A program made the position numbers and the translations under genes. Of a stretch of DNA of 64,000 nucleotides, positions 7,882 through 17,095 are shown piece by piece (the first letter of the stretch is position 1; each line of letters begins with the position of its first letter). Under the pieces are notes generated by a model. That model was not told where the DNA came from and ran no database searches. It saw only the letters and a program-made list of their open reading frames with translations. Source of the stretch: JACDAN01 sp963842235. GTDB taxonomy: Bacteria; Actinomycetota; Thermoleophilia; Gaiellales; Gaiellaceae. Location: assembly GCA_963842235.1 (NCBI GenBank), contig CAWJFT010000001.1, positions 930,001-994,000 of the forward strand, given 5' to 3'.

Positions 7882-10441
7882 GTGAAGGCACCCGAGGTCA
7901 TTGCGACTCACACGAACACCGACTTCGACGCGTTCGCGGCGATGTTCGCCGCGCGCCGGCTCTACCCGGATGCGGTCGTCTGCGTGTCCGCCGCGCTCAA
8001 CCGGAACGTGCGCGAGTTCTACCGCCTGCACGCGGACGAGCTCGACGCGGTCGAGGTCTCCCGAATCGAGCCCGAGGCGATCAGGCGCCTGATCGTCGTC
8101 GAGACCATGAGTGCGTCGCGCCTCGGGGAGCTGGAGCAGGTCGCGCTCGATCCGGATGTTGAGAAGGTCATCTTCGACCACCATCACGGCGGCGACCTGC
8201 CCGAGTGGGTCAAGCAGGAAAACGCGGTCGTCTCGCAGGACGGCGCGCTGACGACGACGCTCGTCGGCATCATCGCCGAGCGAGAGCTCTCGGTCACAGC
8301 CCTCGAGGCAACCGCCTTTGCGCTCGCGATCCACGAGGACACCGGCTCGCTGACCTACCCGACGGCGACCCAGCGTGACGCCGACGCCCTGGCCTGGTGC
8401 ATGCGCCACGGGGCGAGACAGGAGCTCATCGCCGGGTTCCTGCACACGCCGCTCACCGACGAGGAGCGTGAGCTGCTCGGCGCGCTCATGGGCTCGATTG
8501 AAACCGAGCGCGTCGCAGGAGTCGAGGTGCTCATCACCGCCGCCTCCTGGCCCCGTCACGTCGACGGCGTCTCCAACCTCGCCCACAAGATCGTCGACCT
8601 GACCGACGCGAAGGCGCTCGTCCTGCTGGTCGAGATGGACGACCGCGTGTTCTGCGTGGCCCGAAGCAGGACGCCGGAGATCGACGCGGCGGCGATCGCG
8701 CGAGGCCTGGGCGGCGGCGGTCACCGTGAGGCCGCGTCGGCGATGTTCCGAGGAACGCTCGAGGGGGCCCGCGCGACGCTCAGCGAGGCGCTCGCCTCGG
8801 CGGCCGAGGAGCCGATCCGGGCGGAGCAGGTCATGTCGCGTCCTGCCCGCTGGGTTCCGCCCGAAGAGTCGGTCAGCCGCGCGATGGTCGCATGCCAGCG
8901 CTACGCGCAGAGCGGGATCCTCGTCGTCGAGGAAGGCCGCCTCGTTGGGGCCGTCTCCCGGGAGGATCTCGACAAGGCGATCGCCCACGGGCTGTCGCAT
9001 GCGCCGGTGAAGGGAATCATGAGTTCGCGCGTGGCCACCGTTGAGGCCGCCGCCCCGCTTGCCGAGGTCCAGGAGGCGCTCGCCGGCTCCCCGGACGGCC
9101 GGGTCGCGGTGCTCGACGACGGAGACCTGGTCGGCGTCGTCACCCGCAGCGACCTCCTGCGGGCCCTGGGCCAGCGCCCCAAGGCGGAGCCCGAGGCAGA
9201 GGCCAGTCTCGCCGGCGAGCTCTCGCGGCTCGAGGAGCTTCGGCCCGCCTTCGAGGCGATCGCGGCCGCAAGCGAGCCGTTCGACGGCGTCTACCTCGTC
9301 GGCGGGACCGTTCGCGACATCCTCCTCGGCGAGCCCAACTTCGACGTCGACATCGCGGTCGAAGGTGACGCGATCGCGCTGGCGCGCAGCGTGGCGGACG
9401 CGCTCGGCGGCCGGGTGCGGGCGCACCAGAAGTTCGGCACCGCCGTCGTGCTCTACGGCGACGACCAGCGGATCGATGTCGTCACGGCGCGGACGGAGTT
9501 CTACGACGCTCCGGCCGCTCTGCCGAGCGTCGAGCACGCGACGATCCGGGAGGACCTCTTCCGGCGCGACTTCACGATCAACGCTATGGCCGTGTCCCTG
9601 AAAGGAGACGACTTCGGCCGCCTCGTCGATCCCTTCCAGGGGCGCCGCGATCTCGAGGCGAAGACGATCCGCGTCCTTCACAACCTGTCGTTCATCGACG
9701 ACCCCACCCGCATCTTTCGCGCGATCCGCTACGAGAGCCGCTACGGCTTCCGGATGGACGAGCACACGCAGCGGCTCGCCCGCGGGACGATCGAGATGGG
9801 CCTCGTCGGGGACCTTTCCTCCGCCCGGCTCCGCGACGAGCTCATCGCACTCCTGGAGGAGGGTGACGCAGGTGCCTCGATCCTCCGGCTGTCCGAGCTC
9901 GGCGCCGGCGCCGCGATTCACCCGCATCTGGCGGCGGACGACGAGGCTGTCGAGCTGCTCGAGCGGCTCATGGAGCTGAACGAGCGCTACGAGGCGGGGA
10001 TCCCGGCCTGGCGGCTCGCGCTCGCCGCCCTGGCGCGCCGCCTGCCGCCGGACGAGATCTACGACTGGCTCCGCCGGCTGAAGGTGCAGCGCCGCGACGC
10101 CGAGCGGATCGCCTGGGCGGTCACGGTCGGGCCGCGGCTCGTCGAGCGCCTGCGCGGCGATGTTCCCGAGCCGGCGGAGATCGTCGCGCTCGCCGAGCCG
10201 TACGCGCCCGACGCGCCGCTCTTCGCGCTTGCTCTGGCGGATCCGGCGCCGCTCCACCGGTACTTCGAGGAGCTCCGTGACGTGCGGCTCGAGGTGAGCG
10301 GCGCCGATCTCGCCGAGCTCGGCGTGGGGGAGTCTCCGCGCGTCGGGGAGATCCTTGCCGAGCTCCGCCGCCGGAAGCTGAACGGCCAGCTGGACGGCCG
10401 GGAGTCGGAGCTCGCAGGCCGCTCGCGAGCTGATCTCGTGA
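7882..10441 (+). CDS. DHH-DHHA1 / two CBS / tRNA nucleotidyltransferase fusion (frame broken near its end)
   Basis: About 852 residues after correction. Residues 1-310: DHH phosphoesterase with HTNTDFDAFAA, FDHHHGGD and a DHHA1 GGGGHREAAS motif. About 315-440: two CBS domains. About 450-850: poly(A) polymerase/CCA-adding domain with the nucleotidyltransferase motif VGGTVRDILLGEPNFDVDI and the RRDFTINAMA motif. This fusion exists in several bacterial phyla and acts on tRNA 3' ends, probably tuned by an adenylate ligand at the CBS pair. As sequenced, the frame runs on to 10698; removing one G near 10418-10419 ends the protein ELAAARELIS at TGA 10439, overlapping the next start. Confidence 0.85.
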
Positions 10442-11158
10442 TTCGCTGGGAGACCCCGAGGGCCGTACACGGTCGCCTTCTCGACACGGGTCGGCGGCGT
10501 CAGCGAAGGGCCGTACGAGTCGCTGAACCTCGGCATCTTCACCGGCGACGACCCCGACTGCGTGGTCGAGAACCGGCGGCGTCTGGCGGGCAATGCCGGC
10601 ATCGACCCCGTGCGGACGCGGATGGCGTGGCAGCGCCACGGCCCCGTGGTCAGGCGTGCGTCGCCGGAGGGAATCCTGACTCCAGGGACGCAGCATGATC
10701 CCTGTGACGGGTGGTGGAGTGACGAGCCCGGCCAGGGGATGATGCTCGTCACCGCCGATTGCCTGCCCGTCGCGATCGCCAGGATGAACGGCGAGCGCCC
10801 TGCCCTGGCGATCCTGCATGTCGGCTGGCGCGGCCTCCTCGCGGGGATCGTGCAGAACGGCGTCGAGGCGCTCGGGGAGCGCCGGCTGGCGGCAGCCATC
10901 GGCCCCGGGATCGGGCCCTGCTGCTTCGAGGTCGGCAGCGACGTGGCAGAGCCGTTCGAAGCCGCATTCGGGGCCGAGGTGCTCATCGACGGCCGGCTCG
11001 ATCTCTGGCGGGCGACCGAGCTCGCGCTCAACCGTTCGGGAGTGAGCGATGTCGAGCGCACCGACCTGTGCTCGTTCTGCCACCCGGAGCTCTTCTTCTC
11101 GCACCGCCGTGATCGCGGGACGACCGGCCGCCAGGGCGTGATCGCAGCTGTCGCCTGA
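10438..11158 (+). CDS. yfiH: YfiH/LACC1 family protein (polyphenol oxidase / purine nucleoside enzyme), frameshifted at its start
   Basis: The body has all family marks: AFSTRVGGVSEGPY, TADCLPV, HVGWRG, IGPGIGPCCFEVG and FFSHRRDRG. No start codon exists in this frame before 10562, but GTG 10438 opens VIRWET in the neighbouring frame, exactly how YfiH proteins begin. Deleting one C from the CCCC run at 10454-10457 joins the two and gives 239 residues. Homologs act on purine nucleosides with a Zn or Cu site and lie near division genes such as yggS and sepF, as here. A sequencing indel is more likely than true inactivation. Confidence 0.82.
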
Positions 11159-11183
11159 GGAAGTCCGCGAGCGTTACGAGCGC

Positions 11184-11753
11184 GTGCGCGCCGAGGTCGG
11201 GCCAGACGTGACCGTGGTAGCGGCCACGAAGTACGTGTCTCCGGAGGAGATGTCGGTTCTGGCCGAGGCCGGGATCGAGGTCGTGGGCGAGAACCGGGCC
11301 CAGGATCTCGAGGCGAAGCATGCCGCGCACGGGGACGCATTCCGCTGGCACTTCATCGGCCATCTGCAGAGCCGCAAGGCGAAGGCGGTGAACGCGATCT
11401 GCGAGCTCGTGCACTCGCTGGACTCCGAGTCGGCGGCCCGGCGGCTAGAGGTTCCGGCGCTCGTCCAGGTCAATCTGGCCGGCGAGGCGTCGAAATCCGG
11501 GATCGCCCCGGATGAGCTGGAGGCCTTCCTGGAACGGGCACCGGTCGAGATTCGAGGCCTCTCGACGATGCCGCCGCTCGCCTCCGATCCCGAGGAGTCG
11601 AGACCCTATTTCCGGCGGCTGCGCGAGCTGGCGGAACGCCTCGGGCTCGAGGAGCTCTCGATGGGCACGAGCCAGGATTACCGCGTGGCCGCCGAGGAAG
11701 GCGCGACCCTCGTCCGCGTCGGCAGCACCTTGTACGGCCGCGATCCTGGTTAA
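11184..11753 (+). CDS. yggS: YggS/PLPBP family pyridoxal-phosphate homeostasis protein
   Basis: From GTG 11184 the protein has 189 residues; a CTG at 11148 in the same frame would add LSPEEVRERYER, which looks like genuine family sequence, so the true start may lie upstream and overlap yfiH. Landmarks: VVAATKYVSPEE with the PLP Lys, GENRAQDLEAK, WHFIGHLQSRKAK, VNLAGEASKSG and SMGTSQDYRVA. PLPBP proteins bind PLP without known catalysis and buffer the cofactor. The position just upstream of sepF is the usual one. Confidence 0.9.
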   Translation: MRAEVGPDVTVVAATKYVSPEEMSVLAEAGIEVVGENRAQDLEAKHAAHGDAFRWHFIGHLQSRKAKAVNAICELVHSLDSESAARRLEVPALVQVNLAGEASKSGIAPDELEAFLERAPVEIRGLSTMPPLASDPEESRPYFRRLRELAERLGLEELSMGTSQDYRVAAEEGATLVRVGSTLYGRDPG

Positions 11754-11765
11754 CATCCCTGCTCA

Positions 11766-12320
11766 ATGGGATTTTCAGACGTTTGGAACCGCACCCTCGT
11801 CTACTTCGGGATCGCCGAGGAGGACGAGGAAGAGTGGGACGAGGACGGCTACGTCACGAACGAGGAGCTCGAGCGCACGTACGCCGAGCGCCCCAACGTC
11901 CGTCGTCTCTCCACCCGCCGCCGGCAGAGCCGCGAGTTCGACGACTGGACCGATCCGGAGCCGGCGCCGAGCCGTGCGGCGGCGGCGTCACGTCAGCGGC
12001 GCCCCGAGCTCCAGCCGGTGCCTTCGCAGACGAACGCGTCGGTTCGCGTCCATCTCGTCGTTCCGCGCAGCTTCAACGACGCGCAGACGATCGCCGACCG
12101 CTTCAAGGACTACACGCCGGTGATCCTCAACCTCCAGGGCATCGACTCGGAGCTCTCCAAGCGCCTGATCGACTTCGCGAGCGGCCTCACGTACGCACTC
12201 GACGGCGGCATGCAGCGGATCGCGGACAAGGTGTTCCTCCTGACGCCCGCGAACGTCGAGGTCTCGGCCGAGCAGCGCGCTCAGCTCCTCGAGCGCGGCG
12301 GCTTCTTCAACCAAGCCTGA
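11766..12320 (+). CDS. sepF: Cell division protein SepF
   Basis: A 184-residue SepF: N-terminal amphipathic membrane-binding helix (MGFSDVWNRTLVYFGI), an acidic, variable linker to about residue 95, and the C-terminal globular domain RSFNDAQTIADRFKDYTPVI...FASGLTYALDGGMQRI that binds FtsZ. In actinobacteria lacking FtsA and ZipA, SepF is the main membrane anchor of the Z ring. It starts 12 bases after yggS. Normally yggT and divIVA follow directly; here two opposite-strand genes intervene. Confidence 0.95.
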   Translation: MGFSDVWNRTLVYFGIAEEDEEEWDEDGYVTNEELERTYAERPNVRRLSTRRRQSREFDDWTDPEPAPSRAAAASRQRRPELQPVPSQTNASVRVHLVVPRSFNDAQTIADRFKDYTPVILNLQGIDSELSKRLIDFASGLTYALDGGMQRIADKVFLLTPANVEVSAEQRAQLLERGGFFNQA

Positions 12321-12328
12321 CTGATTTC

Positions 12329-12456
12329 GCTGAAAGTCTCACGACTTTCAGCGACTGATATGAAGCCGGGCGCCGCATCGCTCGCGCGGCCTAGCTGCCG
12401 GGTGTCTCTTCCTTCACTCTCGGCCAACCCGGCGAAACGGGCGCAGCCCGTTTCGC
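12329..12456. terminator. Two hairpins between convergent sepF and khtT
   Basis: The first, GCTGAAAGTC/GACTTTCAGC at 12329-12352 with a 4-base loop, follows the sepF stop by eight bases. The second, GCGAAACGGGC/GCCCGTTTCGC at 12432-12456 with a 3-base loop, lies just beyond the end of khtT. Neither has a long T run, so they are called terminators from position and stability only; each could serve one of the two converging transcripts. Confidence 0.5.
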
Positions 12457-12465
12457 GGCATAGGC

Positions 12466-12969
12466 CTATTCCCCGCTGTCTCCCTGTTCCAGGAGGCGAT
12501 GGAACGCTGCGTACTGGCCGGCTTTTCCGACCGTGACGAGCGTGTCGCCCTGCTGGATGACGTCGTTCGGTTGGGCGCCTGACACCGGCTCGGGCTCGCG
12601 GAGGATGGCGATGATCGTGATCCCCGTCTTCGCGCGCAGCGCAGCCTCGGCGAGGGTCTTCCCGATCAGCGGGCTGGAGTCCGGGACCTTGACCCACTCG
12701 ATCGACAGCTCCCCGAGGGCCATCTCGAGGTCCTCCACGATCTTGGGCCGCTGATAGGCGCCTCCGAGCAGGGCTCCGAGCTGGCGAGCCTCGTCGTCGT
12801 CGAGGGTGATCACGGCGCTCGGCTCCTCGTCGTCGGCGCGCCGGAACCAGTACAGCTCGCGCTTTCCGTCGTTGTGAAGGATGAGCGAGATCCGGCCGCC
12901 AGCGTCGAGGCGGAAGCCGTACTTGACGCCTACACCGGGGAGACGGGCTTCTCGGACATCGATCGGCAT
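12466..12969 (-). CDS. khtT: Antiporter regulatory subunit, KhtT/TrkA-C type
   Basis: A 167-residue cytoplasmic protein: an N-terminal KhtT-like domain (PGVGVKYGFRLDAGGRISLI) and a C-terminal TrkA-C (RCK_C) domain of about 80 residues beginning IEWVKVPDSSPLIGKTL. In Bacillus KhtT regulates the KhtU K+/H+ antiporter and binds nucleotides such as c-di-AMP. The gene starts eight bases after the antiporter gene ends, so the pair is one operon. The ATG at 12969 is preferred to a longer frame that is antisense to the antiporter. Confidence 0.85.
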   Translation of the reverse strand: MPIDVREARLPGVGVKYGFRLDAGGRISLILHNDGKRELYWFRRADDEEPSAVITLDDDEARQLGALLGGAYQRPKIVEDLEMALGELSIEWVKVPDSSPLIGKTLAEAALRAKTGITIIAILREPEPVSGAQPNDVIQQGDTLVTVGKAGQYAAFHRLLEQGDSGE

Positions 12970-12977
12970 TCGTTCCT

Positions 12978-14159
12978 CTACCTCCCTTCGGCGAGTGTAG
13001 GTGCTGCGAACAAGCGACGGCCGAGCAGCTTGGATTCCTTCATGAGCACGAGCCCCAGCGTCGCCGTGATCAGGACATACAGACCGGCGAAGGCCACGAG
13101 CTCGGCCTGCCTCGCCGCGGAGATGGCGGCGTTCTCCGTCGCGAGCTGGGCGAGGATGACGGTGAACTCGCCGTGGGCGATCAGCGCGACGCCGGCGTTG
13201 AAGCTCTGCCGCCGGGTGAAGCCGCCGGCTCGGCCGGCGAGCATCGTGCTGCCGATCTTGCCGATCACCGTGACGACGACGGCTGCGGCGAGGATCCAAC
13301 CGACGTCGTCGATCGCAGCGACGTCGATCGAGAGGCCGAAGACGAAGAAGAAGAGCGCGGCGAAGACATCTCTGAAGCTGAAGAAACGCTCCTCGATCTC
13401 CTCTCGAACGGAGGTCTCGGAGAGCACCACCCCGGCCATCAGGGCGCCGATCGCCTCCGAGAGACCGAGCTCCTGGGCGGTCGCGCTCATCCCCACGAGG
13501 AACGCGACGACGGCCAGCAGGAAGAACTCGCGCGGGAGCCAGTCGAGGAAACGGTCGATCGCGCTCGTGAGCCAGTTCGACGCGGCCAGCGCGACGGCGA
13601 TGAAGCCGACCGCTTTCGCGACGATCGCAAGCGTCTCGCCGAGCTCGCCGCCGCCGCCCGATGCGAACCCAAGGACGAGCGCGATCACGAGGTCCTCGGC
13701 GACGAGAATGGCCAGGATGAGGTCGGTCTCGTCGTCCGCAAGCCGTCGGAAGTCGATCAGCCCCTTCACGGTGATCGCGCTCGACGAGACGTAGATCGCC
13801 GCGGCCAGAATTAGCGCGGCGAAATCGAATCCGAACGCCGCCACTCCGACCACGAGGCCGAGGCCGGCGTTCACAGCGAAGTCGATCGCGCCCCCTAGCA
13901 GCGCGTGCCTGCGCGTCCGGACTACTCGGCCGATCGTGAACTCGAGGCCGAGGAAGAAGAGCAGGAAGACGATGCCAAGCTCGGCCACGAAGTGGGTGAC
14001 GTCGGACGGCTCGACCAGAGCGAGCTGCGTCGGCTCGTTCGGGCCCAGCAACAGGCCGGCAAGGAGGTAGGCAGGGATCGCAGAGAGCCCGAAACGGCTC
14101 GCCACGAGCCCGAGACCTCCGAGCAGGGCGATCGTCACGGCGAGCTCGGCGAGTGTCAT
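12978..14159 (-). CDS. khtU: Monovalent cation:proton antiporter, CPA2 family (KhtU/KefB type)
   Basis: A 393-residue membrane protein with 12-13 hydrophobic segments. LLAGLLLGPNEPTQ and GIVFLLFFLGLEF are typical CPA2 motifs, and FLFFFVFGLSIDV late in the protein marks the second half of the inverted repeat. It lacks the C-terminal RCK domain of KefB/C; the regulator is the separate KhtT downstream. The likely role is K+ (or Na+) efflux in exchange for protons in pH and osmotic control. Confidence 0.9.
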   Translation of the reverse strand: MTLAELAVTIALLGGLGLVASRFGLSAIPAYLLAGLLLGPNEPTQLALVEPSDVTHFVAELGIVFLLFFLGLEFTIGRVVRTRRHALLGGAIDFAVNAGLGLVVGVAAFGFDFAALILAAAIYVSSSAITVKGLIDFRRLADDETDLILAILVAEDLVIALVLGFASGGGGELGETLAIVAKAVGFIAVALAASNWLTSAIDRFLDWLPREFFLLAVVAFLVGMSATAQELGLSEAIGALMAGVVLSETSVREEIEERFFSFRDVFAALFFFVFGLSIDVAAIDDVGWILAAAVVVTVIGKIGSTMLAGRAGGFTRRQSFNAGVALIAHGEFTVILAQLATENAAISAARQAELVAFAGLYVLITATLGLVLMKESKLLGRRLFAAPTLAEGR

Positions 14160-14228
14160 CGGCGGGCCAGACCGAGTCTAAGAGGGTTCAACCGCAGGGG
14201 AACCGCCTGGAAAGCAGAAAATGCAGCA

Positions 14229-14543
14229 GTGGGTGCGGTAGGCGCAGCTTCGATCCTGCTCGCGGACTGGGTCTCGTCGGTCCAGAACTTCGTGCAGGTC
14301 TTCGTCTGGGTCTACGTGCTCCTGATCTTCGCCTACGTCCTGATGTCGTGGATCCGCTTGCCGTACTCGATCTGGCTGAGCCGGATCCAGCGCTTTCTCT
14401 ACGACGTCTGCGAGCCCTACCTGCGGCTCTTCCGCCGCATCCTTCCGCCGCTCGGACCGCTGGACCTCTCCCCGATGGTCGCCGTGATCGTCCTGTTCAT
14501 CGCCGGGCGCGTCGCGATCGAGCTGCTCGATCGACTCCAGTGA
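14229..14543 (+). CDS. yggT: YggT family membrane protein
   Basis: A 104-residue protein with two membrane spans. The conserved core is VLMSWIRLPYSIWLSRIQRF followed by YLRLFRRILPPLGPLDLSP, typical of YggT. The start is GTG 14229; the longer frame upstream is antisense to the antiporter. YggT is linked by position to division and osmotic response, but its biochemical role is not settled. It is followed by divIVA after 12 bases with a GGGAGG ribosome-binding site. Confidence 0.88.
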   Translation: MGAVGAASILLADWVSSVQNFVQVFVWVYVLLIFAYVLMSWIRLPYSIWLSRIQRFLYDVCEPYLRLFRRILPPLGPLDLSPMVAVIVLFIAGRVAIELLDRLQ

Positions 14544-14555
14544 GGGAGGTGAAGC

Positions 14556-14990
14556 ATGGGATTGACGCCTGTTGAGATTCGCCATGTGCCCATCGGCCGC
14601 GGCGTCTGGGGCTATCGCCGCGAAGCGGTCGAGCGTCTGCTCGACCAGGTCGCGGAGAGCTACGAGGAGGTGTGGCGGGAGCGCGCCGATCTTGCCGACC
14701 GCGTCGAGGGCCTGGAGGAGGATCTCCAGCGGCACCGCGAGCTCGAGTCGCTCCTGCGCAAGACGCTCGTCTCCGCCGAAGCTGCCGCCCAGGAGCAGCG
14801 CGAAGGCGCGCGCCGCGACGCGGAGCGGATCGTGGAGGAAGCGTATGCCGAGGCACGGCGGATCACCTTCGCGGCGACCGCCGAGCGGGAACGCCTCATG
14901 GGAGACGTCCGGCGCCTGCGAGAGCTCCTACAGGGCGCTCTGGCAGCGGTCAACGAGGTGCCGGACGCTGAGCCGGCCGCCGCCGCCTAG
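14556..14990 (+). CDS. DivIVA/Wag31-type polar coiled-coil protein
   Basis: A 144-residue protein starting MGLTPVEIRHVPIGRGVWGY, the DivIVA membrane-curvature-sensing N-terminus, followed by a long heptad-repeat coiled coil to about residue 130 and an Ala-rich tail. It is short compared with mycobacterial Wag31 (about 260). DivIVA proteins mark negatively curved membrane at septa and poles and organise growth. Position after yggT is canonical. A second full-length DivIVA may exist elsewhere. Confidence 0.88.
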   Translation: MGLTPVEIRHVPIGRGVWGYRREAVERLLDQVAESYEEVWRERADLADRVEGLEEDLQRHRELESLLRKTLVSAEAAAQEQREGARRDAERIVEEAYAEARRITFAATAERERLMGDVRRLRELLQGALAAVNEVPDAEPAAAA

Positions 14991-14999
14991 AATCCGAGC

Positions 15000-15278
15000 G
15001 TGGGAGGGCCTTCGACTCGACTGCGTCTGCGCGTCGTTCCCAGCTCGGGGACGTCCGGTGTCGTCGGCCGGTACGGCGAGGCGTGGAAGCTCCGCGTCGC
15101 TGCCCCTCCCGAGCGCGGCAAGGCGAACGAGGCAGCACTCGACCTCCTCGCCCGAACCCTCGATGTCGCGCCCGGGAGTGTTCGCCTCGTGACCGGCCGT
15201 GGAGCACGGGACAAGACCGTGGAGATCTCGGGCCTGACCGCCGAGGAGGCCGAGCGGAGGCTGGCGCTCTCACCATGA
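15000..15278 (+). CDS. DUF167/YggU family protein
   Basis: A 92-residue protein from GTG 15000 with the DUF167 signatures VAAPPERGKANEAALDLLAR and GRGARDKTVEISG. The fold is known from YggU; the function is not. It sits nine bases after divIVA and overlaps the next gene by four bases, consistent with one transcript running through the cluster. Confidence 0.88.
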   Translation: MGGPSTRLRLRVVPSSGTSGVVGRYGEAWKLRVAAPPERGKANEAALDLLARTLDVAPGSVRLVTGRGARDKTVEISGLTAEEAERRLALSP

Positions 15279-15649
15279 GCACTGTCGAGACCGAACAGTT
15301 CCGCGAGCTTCTGCTCGACAAGCGCCGTGGGGTCCTCGAGGCCATCGAGTACCTCCACAAGGAGAATCGGGGCACGCTCGTCGAGGAAACCGGAGAGCTG
15401 GTCTCCGGCAGCGCGGACCAGCACATGGCCGATACGGCGACAGAGACGGTCGACCGGGAGATCGACTACACGCTGGAGGAGCACGACGAGCGTCTGCTCG
15501 AGTCCATCGACGCCGCGCTCGCTCGGATCGACGCGGGCACGTACGGCACCTGTGTCAACTGTGGGCGAGCTATCGCCCCGGAGCGGCTCGAGGCGATGCC
15601 TTGGGCGACCCTGTGTATCGATTGCAAACGGGAAGAGGAACGGGGCTAG
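15275..15649 (+). CDS. TraR/DksA family zinc-finger protein
   Basis: A 124-residue protein with an N-terminal coiled coil (about residues 5-80) and a C-terminal four-Cys zinc finger CVNCGRAIAPERLEAM...CIDC. Actinobacterial members such as CarD-unrelated RbpA partners and DksA-like proteins bind the RNA polymerase secondary channel. The coiled-coil tip carries ASP residues only partly matching the DxxDxA of E. coli DksA, so ppGpp co-regulation is uncertain. Start ATG 15275 overlaps the DUF167 stop. Confidence 0.85.
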   Translation: MSTVETEQFRELLLDKRRGVLEAIEYLHKENRGTLVEETGELVSGSADQHMADTATETVDREIDYTLEEHDERLLESIDAALARIDAGTYGTCVNCGRAIAPERLEAMPWATLCIDCKREEERG

Positions 15650-15675
15650 AGCAACCGCGCGGGTCCGGCACCGAG

Positions 15676-16233
15676 ATGCGGGTCGGATCGGCGACGAACG
15701 GGGTCGTGCCCCAGTGGGCCGCCGGTCGCTCGCCCGCGGCCGGCTGGCGACAATGGGTCGGGCTCATGGCCGTCGCGGTGGCGGCAGTGGTCGCGGACCA
15801 GGTGACGAAGGCCGTCGTCGCAGCCGAGCTCTCACTCGGCGAGTCGGTTGACGTCATCGGGCCGCTTTCGATTCACCACGTGCAGAACTCCGGGATCGCC
15901 TTCGGGTTGTTCCCGACGGCGACGGCGTTCGTCATCTTCCTGACCGGCGTGGCCGTCGCGTGGATGCTCGTCTTCTTCGCCCGCTCCGGAGCGCGGCATC
16001 CGATCCTGCCGGTCGCGCTCGGGCTCCTCCTCGGCGGCAGCCTCTCGAACCTGATCGACCGGGTACGCCTCGGCCATGTCACCGACTTCCTCGACTTCCG
16101 CTTCTGGCCGGCCTTCAATCTCGCGGACGCCTTCATCGTCGGCGGCGTCGCGGTGCTGATCGGCGCGCTTCTGCTCGCCGATCGCGAGCCTCGCCGTGCC
16201 CGAACCGTCAAGGTTCCGAGTCAAGGTTCCTAG
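15676..16233 (+). CDS. lspA: Lipoprotein signal peptidase (signal peptidase II)
   Basis: A 185-residue membrane aspartyl protease with four spans. NSGIAFGLF, GGSLSNLIDRVRLGHVTDFLDF and FNLADAFIVGG hold the conserved Asn and the two catalytic Asp residues. It cleaves diacylglyceryl-prolipoproteins before the lipidated Cys. The N-terminus from ATG 15676 is about 30 residues longer than usual before the first span, so a GTG at 15709 is also possible. It overlaps rluD. Confidence 0.92.
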   Translation: MRVGSATNGVVPQWAAGRSPAAGWRQWVGLMAVAVAAVVADQVTKAVVAAELSLGESVDVIGPLSIHHVQNSGIAFGLFPTATAFVIFLTGVAVAWMLVFFARSGARHPILPVALGLLLGGSLSNLIDRVRLGHVTDFLDFRFWPAFNLADAFIVGGVAVLIGALLLADREPRRARTVKVPSQGS

Positions 16234-17095
16234 CGAGGCGGCCGGGCTCCGGCTCGACCGCTTTCTCGCGGGTCTTCCCGAGGTCGGCTCTCGAGCGGCG
16301 GCCGAGCGGCTGCTGGAGGGGAGCTCCGTGCTCGTGGACGGTGCCGCGGCACGCAAGAGCGTGCGTCTCACCGGTGGGGAAGAGGTCGAGCTCGACCGGC
16401 CCGAGGCTCCGGCTCCACTCGAGGCGGAAGACGTCGGACTACGCGTCGTCTACGAGGACGAGCATCTACTCGTCGTCGACAAGCCTGCCGGTGTCGTCGT
16501 CCATCCCTCCGCGGGGCATGGAACAGGCACGCTCGTCCACGGTGTCCTCGCGCACGGAGCCGCCGGTGGCGAAGCGGAGCGGCCCGGGATCGTGCACCGG
16601 CTCGACCGGGACACTTCAGGGCTGCTCGTCGTCGCGCGTTCGGAGGAAGCCCACGCGCGGCTGAAGCGGCTCGTCCAGCGGCGCGAGCTCGAACGGACCT
16701 ACCTTGCGCTCGTCCGCGGCCGGCCGCGGTCGCGTGCGGGGCGGATCGAGGCGCCGATCGGACGGGATCGCCGTGATCCGACGCGGCAGTCCCTCGACAC
16801 GGACCGGCCTCGGGACGCCGTCACGCACTTCGAGCTGGTCGAACAGCTCGACGAATACGCGCTCCTGCGCGTCCGGCTCGAGACGGGCCGCACGCATCAG
16901 ATCCGCGTCCATCTGGCCGCGATCGGGCTTCCGGTGGTCGGGGATCCCGTGTACGGCGTGCCCGAGCCGGCCCTGGGCAGGCAATTCCTGCACGCGACCC
17001 GCCTCGCCTTCACGCATCCGATGACCGGCGAGCCGGTGGAAGCCGAGTCGCCGCTTCCCGCTGAGCTGGCCGGGTATCTGCAGGAGCTTCGCTAG
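16196..17095 (+). CDS. rluD: RluD family 23S rRNA pseudouridine synthase
   Basis: A 299-residue enzyme: N-terminal S4 RNA-binding domain (LRLDRFLAGLPEVGSRAAAE), then the catalytic domain with IVHRLDRDTSGLLVVAR carrying the nucleophilic Asp, and ETGRTHQIRVHLAAIGLPV near the end. The partner site is normally helix 69 of 23S rRNA. The GTG at 16196 overlaps lspA by 38 bases, the standard lspA-rluD pairing. No other start gives the S4 domain. Confidence 0.92.
   Translation: MPEPSRFRVKVPSEAAGLRLDRFLAGLPEVGSRAAAERLLEGSSVLVDGAAARKSVRLTGGEEVELDRPEAPAPLEAEDVGLRVVYEDEHLLVVDKPAGVVVHPSAGHGTGTLVHGVLAHGAAGGEAERPGIVHRLDRDTSGLLVVARSEEAHARLKRLVQRRELERTYLALVRGRPRSRAGRIEAPIGRDRRDPTRQSLDTDRPRDAVTHFELVEQLDEYALLRVRLETGRTHQIRVHLAAIGLPVVGDPVYGVPEPALGRQFLHATRLAFTHPMTGEPVEAESPLPAELAGYLQELR

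Noticed and set aside
7882..11158. A true single protein joining the nucleotidyltransferase to YfiH
   Set aside because: Fixing only the second indel would fuse them, but fixing the first gives a perfect family C-terminus and a GTGA overlap, so two separate genes are more natural.
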